Shown: positions 61,670 through 64,000 of the stretch, one piece after another
Numbering within the stretch: position 1 is the first letter of the stretch
How the letters are laid out: the number at the start of each line of letters is the position of its first letter
NCBI RefSeq assembly: GCF_034262375.1
Contig: NZ_CP139558.1
Span: forward strand, 3,348,001 to 3,412,000
From: Mucilaginibacter sabulilitoris
GTDB taxonomy: Bacteria > Bacteroidota > Bacteroidia > Sphingobacteriales > Sphingobacteriaceae
Direction of reading: 5' to 3'
Length of the DNA stretch: 64,000 bases
The notes under the pieces: generated by a model
The model's database searches: none
What the model was told of the DNA's origin: nothing
What the model saw: the letters and a program-made list of their open reading frames with translations, nothing else
Translations under genes and position numbers: made by a program

Positions 61670-61906
61670 CTATAAATTCAATGCCTCAATTTTATCAGCA
61701 ATGAGGTGCAGTACTTCTTCATCAATATTTCCGGGGTTTTGACAAATATGCAGAAACCGCTGCTTGTCTGGCTCAAATCCCGCCACCATTCGTCCTTCTC
61801 TGTAAACCTCAAATTTGCATTGTTCGCCCTCGTGGTGCACAAAATCTGCCACCTCAAATTCAAGGGTTTCTTCGTCCTTTTCAATAGCTATTTTAAATAA
61901 TTCCAT
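61670..61906 (-). CDS. Small acidic protein of unknown function
   Basis: 78 residues from ATG 61906 (MELFKIAIEKDEETLEFEVA). The frame is open further upstream but would overlap the ppa gene, so the later start is chosen. The protein is a compact alpha/beta type with Cys and His (FVHHEGEQCKFEVYREGRMV, NIDEEVLHLIADKIEAL). I do not know its family. It is divergent from ppa. Confidence 0.66.
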   Translation of the reverse strand: MELFKIAIEKDEETLEFEVADFVHHEGEQCKFEVYREGRMVAGFEPDKQRFLHICQNPGNIDEEVLHLIADKIEALNL

Positions 61907-61933
61907 AATTACCGGTAAATCATAAGTAATGAT

Positions 61934-61966
61934 TTTACAACAACTGTTACAAGCAATTGTTGTAAA
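61934..61966. promoter_or_regulatory. Inverted repeat upstream of ppa
   Basis: TTTACAACAA (61934-61943) and TTGTTGTAAA (61957-61966) are perfect 10-bp arms with a 13-bp spacer, in the 94-bp gap between two divergent starts. It could be an operator for one or both genes; no regulator is known. Confidence 0.5.
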
Positions 61967-62000
61967 CAAAACTATAAGCTTAAAACGGTGTTTTTTGTAA

Positions 62001-62471
62001 ATGAAACCAATCAGCATCGTTATTGAAACACCCAAAGGAAGCGGTCACAAGTATAACTACCAGCCCGATCAAAAAAACTTTAAGTTAAAAAAGCTTTTAC
62101 CCGCAGGGATGGTGTTCCCTTATGATTTTGGCTTTATTCCGGATACCCGGGGTGAAGACGGCGATCCGCTGGATGTGATGGTTATTTCGGAGATTGCCAC
62201 TTTCCCGGGTTGCTGTATGGATTGTCGCATTATTGGGGCCTTTAAAGTTTTGCAAACCGCACCCGATGGTAAAACTATCCGCAACGACCGTTTCTTTGCC
62301 ATTCCCGAGGTGTCTGTCATGTTTAAGGATGTCACTGATATTAAAGATCTGCCCCATGCTTTACTCGACCAATTGGAACACTTTTTTAAAAACTACATAA
62401 CACAGGAAGGCAAGCTGCTCGAGGTAACAGAACGGATTGGGGCTGCTGCTGCACGAAAAATGATACATTGA
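62001..62471 (+). CDS. ppa: Inorganic pyrophosphatase (family I-like)
   Basis: 156 residues. It hydrolyses pyrophosphate and so pulls biosynthetic reactions forward. The metal-binding signature is EDGDPLDVMVI (about residues 52-62, three Asp). Other family residues: GSGHKYNYQPDQKNFKLKKL near the start and RNDRFF at about 95. It is a bit shorter than E. coli Ppa (176) and lacks the usual ELPKG opening, but the active-site order is kept. Confidence 0.88.
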   Translation: MKPISIVIETPKGSGHKYNYQPDQKNFKLKKLLPAGMVFPYDFGFIPDTRGEDGDPLDVMVISEIATFPGCCMDCRIIGAFKVLQTAPDGKTIRNDRFFAIPEVSVMFKDVTDIKDLPHALLDQLEHFFKNYITQEGKLLEVTERIGAAAARKMIH

Positions 62472-62536
62472 TTCAGATGGGCTTAAAACTTTATTTCTAC
62501 TTAAAATGTTATAGTTGTAATTAATGGAGCGATGCT

Positions 62537-64000
62537 ATGAGCCTGGAAAAATATGCACAAAAACGCGACTTTACCAAAACTGCCGAACCCAAATCGGGAA
62601 AAAGTAAAGACAAGGACAAACTAACTTTTGTTATCCAAAAGCATGATGCCACCCGTTTGCATTATGATTTTAGGCTCGAAATGGAGGGCGTGTTAAAAAG
62701 CTGGGCAGTACCCAAAGGACCATCTACCGATCCCCAAACCAAGAGGTTGGCCATGATGGTGGAAGATCATCCCTATGACTACCGAACATTTGAAGGCATT
62801 ATTCCGGAGGGTGAATATGGCGGCGGTACCGTGATTGTTTGGGACGAGGGAACCTATGAACCCATAGAGGAGATAAGAGGCAAAAAAGAACAGGAGAAAT
62901 ACCTCTTAAAGCAGCTCAAGTCGGGCTCGCTCAAAATTAAGTTACATGGCGAGAAATTGCAGGGCGAATTTGCACTGGTTAAAACCCATGGTATGGGCGA
63001 TAACGCCTGGTTGCTGATCAAACATAACGACGATTTTGCATCAAAAAAAGATATTACCAAAGAAGATAAATCTGTTTTATCCGGTAAAACCATAACCGTA
63101 ATGGAAAAAACCAGTGATAAGGTTTGGCACAGCAATCATGAGGAAACGATAGAGAAACCCAAGAAAAAGGCAGCAAGTAAAAAAAAAGTACCTGAACCTG
63201 CAGAGCCCGATGAAAGTATAGCCGAGACGGCGGATATAGATGTTGCCGCTATATTGAAAAAAGCGCCAAAGGCTAAAATGCCGGCTGGTATCAAACCTAT
63301 GCTGGCTACGCTTGTTGATGAACCATTTGATGACCCGGATTGGGTTTACGAGGTAAAATGGGATGGTTACCGGGCCTTGGGCTTTATTAATAAAGGTGAG
63401 GTTGAACTGTTGTCGCGTAATAAAAAAACATTTAACGAAAAATTTTATCCTATACATGATATTCTTTCAAACTGGAAGATCAACGCTGTAATTGATGGTG
63501 AGATACTGGTTTTGAACGACGAAGGGATCTCCAACTTTGGCAACCTGCAAAATTGGCGCAGCGAAGCTGATGGTGAGCTGGTTTATTATGTGTTCGACCT
63601 GTTGTGGTATGAGGGTAAAAACCTTATGGGCTTACCTTTAACACAACGACAGGCCATATTAAAAGACATTTTGCCTGCTGAAGACGATCGAGTACGCTTG
63701 AGTAAAGTTTTTGACGCAAGTGGCACCGATTTTTTTAACGCTGCGGAACGGATGGGGCTGGAAGGTATTATTGCTAAAAAAGCAGATAGTACCTATTCGC
63801 CAGATGTACGGTCGAAAGAATGGTTGAAGATCAAGGTAAGTAAACGCCAGGAGGTGATCATTGCAGGTTTTACAAAAAACGCCGATACACCCAAGCAATT
63901 CAGCTCGCTTTTACTGGCGGTTTACGAAGATAAAGCGCTGCGTTATGTAGGCAAGGTGGGTACCGGTTTTTCTGATAGTGTGCAAAAGGAAATGATGGCA
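62537..64000 (+). CDS. ligD: ATP-dependent DNA ligase LigD (C-terminal part beyond window)
   Basis: I read this frame directly; 488 residues are visible and it is still open at the window edge. Residues 20-190 are the 3'-phosphoesterase domain (FVIQKHDATRLHYDFRLEME, SWAVPKGPSTDP, GTVIVWDEGTYEP). After a Lys/Pro-rich linker (about 195-250) comes the ligase domain with the catalytic Lys274 in EVKWDGYR, then DGEILVLNDEG, FDLLWYEGKNL and GLEGIIAKKADS, WLKIKVSKRQE. A polymerase domain would normally follow. LigD joins double-strand breaks with Ku; no Ku gene is in the window. The start at 62537 gives MSLEKYAQKRDFTKT. Confidence 0.94.
   Translation, partial: MSLEKYAQKRDFTKTAEPKSGKSKDKDKLTFVIQKHDATRLHYDFRLEMEGVLKSWAVPKGPSTDPQTKRLAMMVEDHPYDYRTFEGIIPEGEYGGGTVIVWDEGTYEPIEEIRGKKEQEKYLLKQLKSGSLKIKLHGEKLQGEFALVKTHGMGDNAWLLIKHNDDFASKKDITKEDKSVLSGKTITVMEKTSDKVWHSNHEETIEKPKKKAASKKKVPEPAEPDESIAETADIDVAAILKKAPKAKMPAGIKPMLATLVDEPFDDPDWVYEVKWDGYRALGFINKGEVELLSRNKKTFNEKFYPIHDILSNWKINAVIDGEILVLNDEGISNFGNLQNWRSEADGELVYYVFDLLWYEGKNLMGLPLTQRQAILKDILPAEDDRVRLSKVFDASGTDFFNAAERMGLEGIIAKKADSTYSPDVRSKEWLKIKVSKRQEVIIAGFTKNADTPKQFSSLLLAVYEDKALRYVGKVGTGFSDSVQKEMMA

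Noticed and set aside
62537..64000. A full double-strand-break repair (Ku-LigD) locus
   Set aside because: Only LigD is visible; no Ku gene appears upstream and the window ends inside LigD.

Overview
The window looks like a chromosome segment of a Bacteroidota bacterium of the Sphingobacteriaceae type (Mucilaginibacter or Pedobacter-like). The grounds are a PorP/SprF outer-membrane protein, 7TM-DISM histidine kinase, DUF5723 protein, AraC-type regulators of Bacteroidota style, promoters matching TTTG-N17-20-TAnnTTTG, weak Shine-Dalgarno sequences and moderate-to-low G+C. The genus is inference; no rRNA gene is present and I recognised no tRNA gene.

Layout. 1-2.7 kb: truncated lipoprotein gene, an IS1182-type insertion sequence lodged in the loop of a terminator, and a small coiled-coil gene. 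2.8-8.6 kb: TPR protein, riboflavin synthase, SRPBCC protein, Nudix hydrolase, and a three-gene ABC importer of the TrpXYZ type with a small gene behind it. 8.6-12.4 kb: 41-bp tandem repeats, TPR protein, a sugar dehydrogenase/cytochrome c pair, and a secreted Asn/Arg/Gly-rich protein. 12.5-17.1 kb: LacI regulator and a 1127-residue protein joining a membrane AraC regulator to an FtsX/MacB permease, G+C-rich where sampled. 17.2-21.2 kb: an ATPase-permease-esterase operon equivalent to ybbA-ybbP-tesA. 21.3-27.3 kb: acetyltransferase, MarR regulator divergent from a heterodimeric ABC exporter, and an NrtR-type regulator. 27.3-33.4 kb: histidine kinase divergent from a receiver-only protein, PorP/SprF, sigma-54, MscL.

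33.5-42.4 kb: ChaN-like protein, rpmH-rnpA-yidD, tsaB, two envelope proteins, DUF423, priA. 42.4-48.8 kb: pcm, smpB, mntR-mntH (transporter fused to a universal-stress domain), Lrp, ung and two small unknowns. 48.9-50.6 kb: a second IS1182-type element. 50.7-57.3 kb: lysS, SMP-30 lactonase, PDZ aspartyl protease, DUF308, Crp-type regulator, Spy-like protein. 57.4-64 kb: DUF1800-DUF1501 operon, an AT-rich lipoprotein gene, small genes, inorganic pyrophosphatase, and LigD running off the end.

Most of this is ordinary core genome. The most distinctive signals are: (1) three copies of a composite inverted-repeat element, each filling the gap between two convergent genes, touching both stop codons and holding a different terminator hairpin; (2) the AraC-permease fusion; (3) an IS that split a terminator hairpin and made an exact 10-bp target duplication, so the upstream gene may now read into the transposase. 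I found no CRISPR array, prophage or clear defence system.
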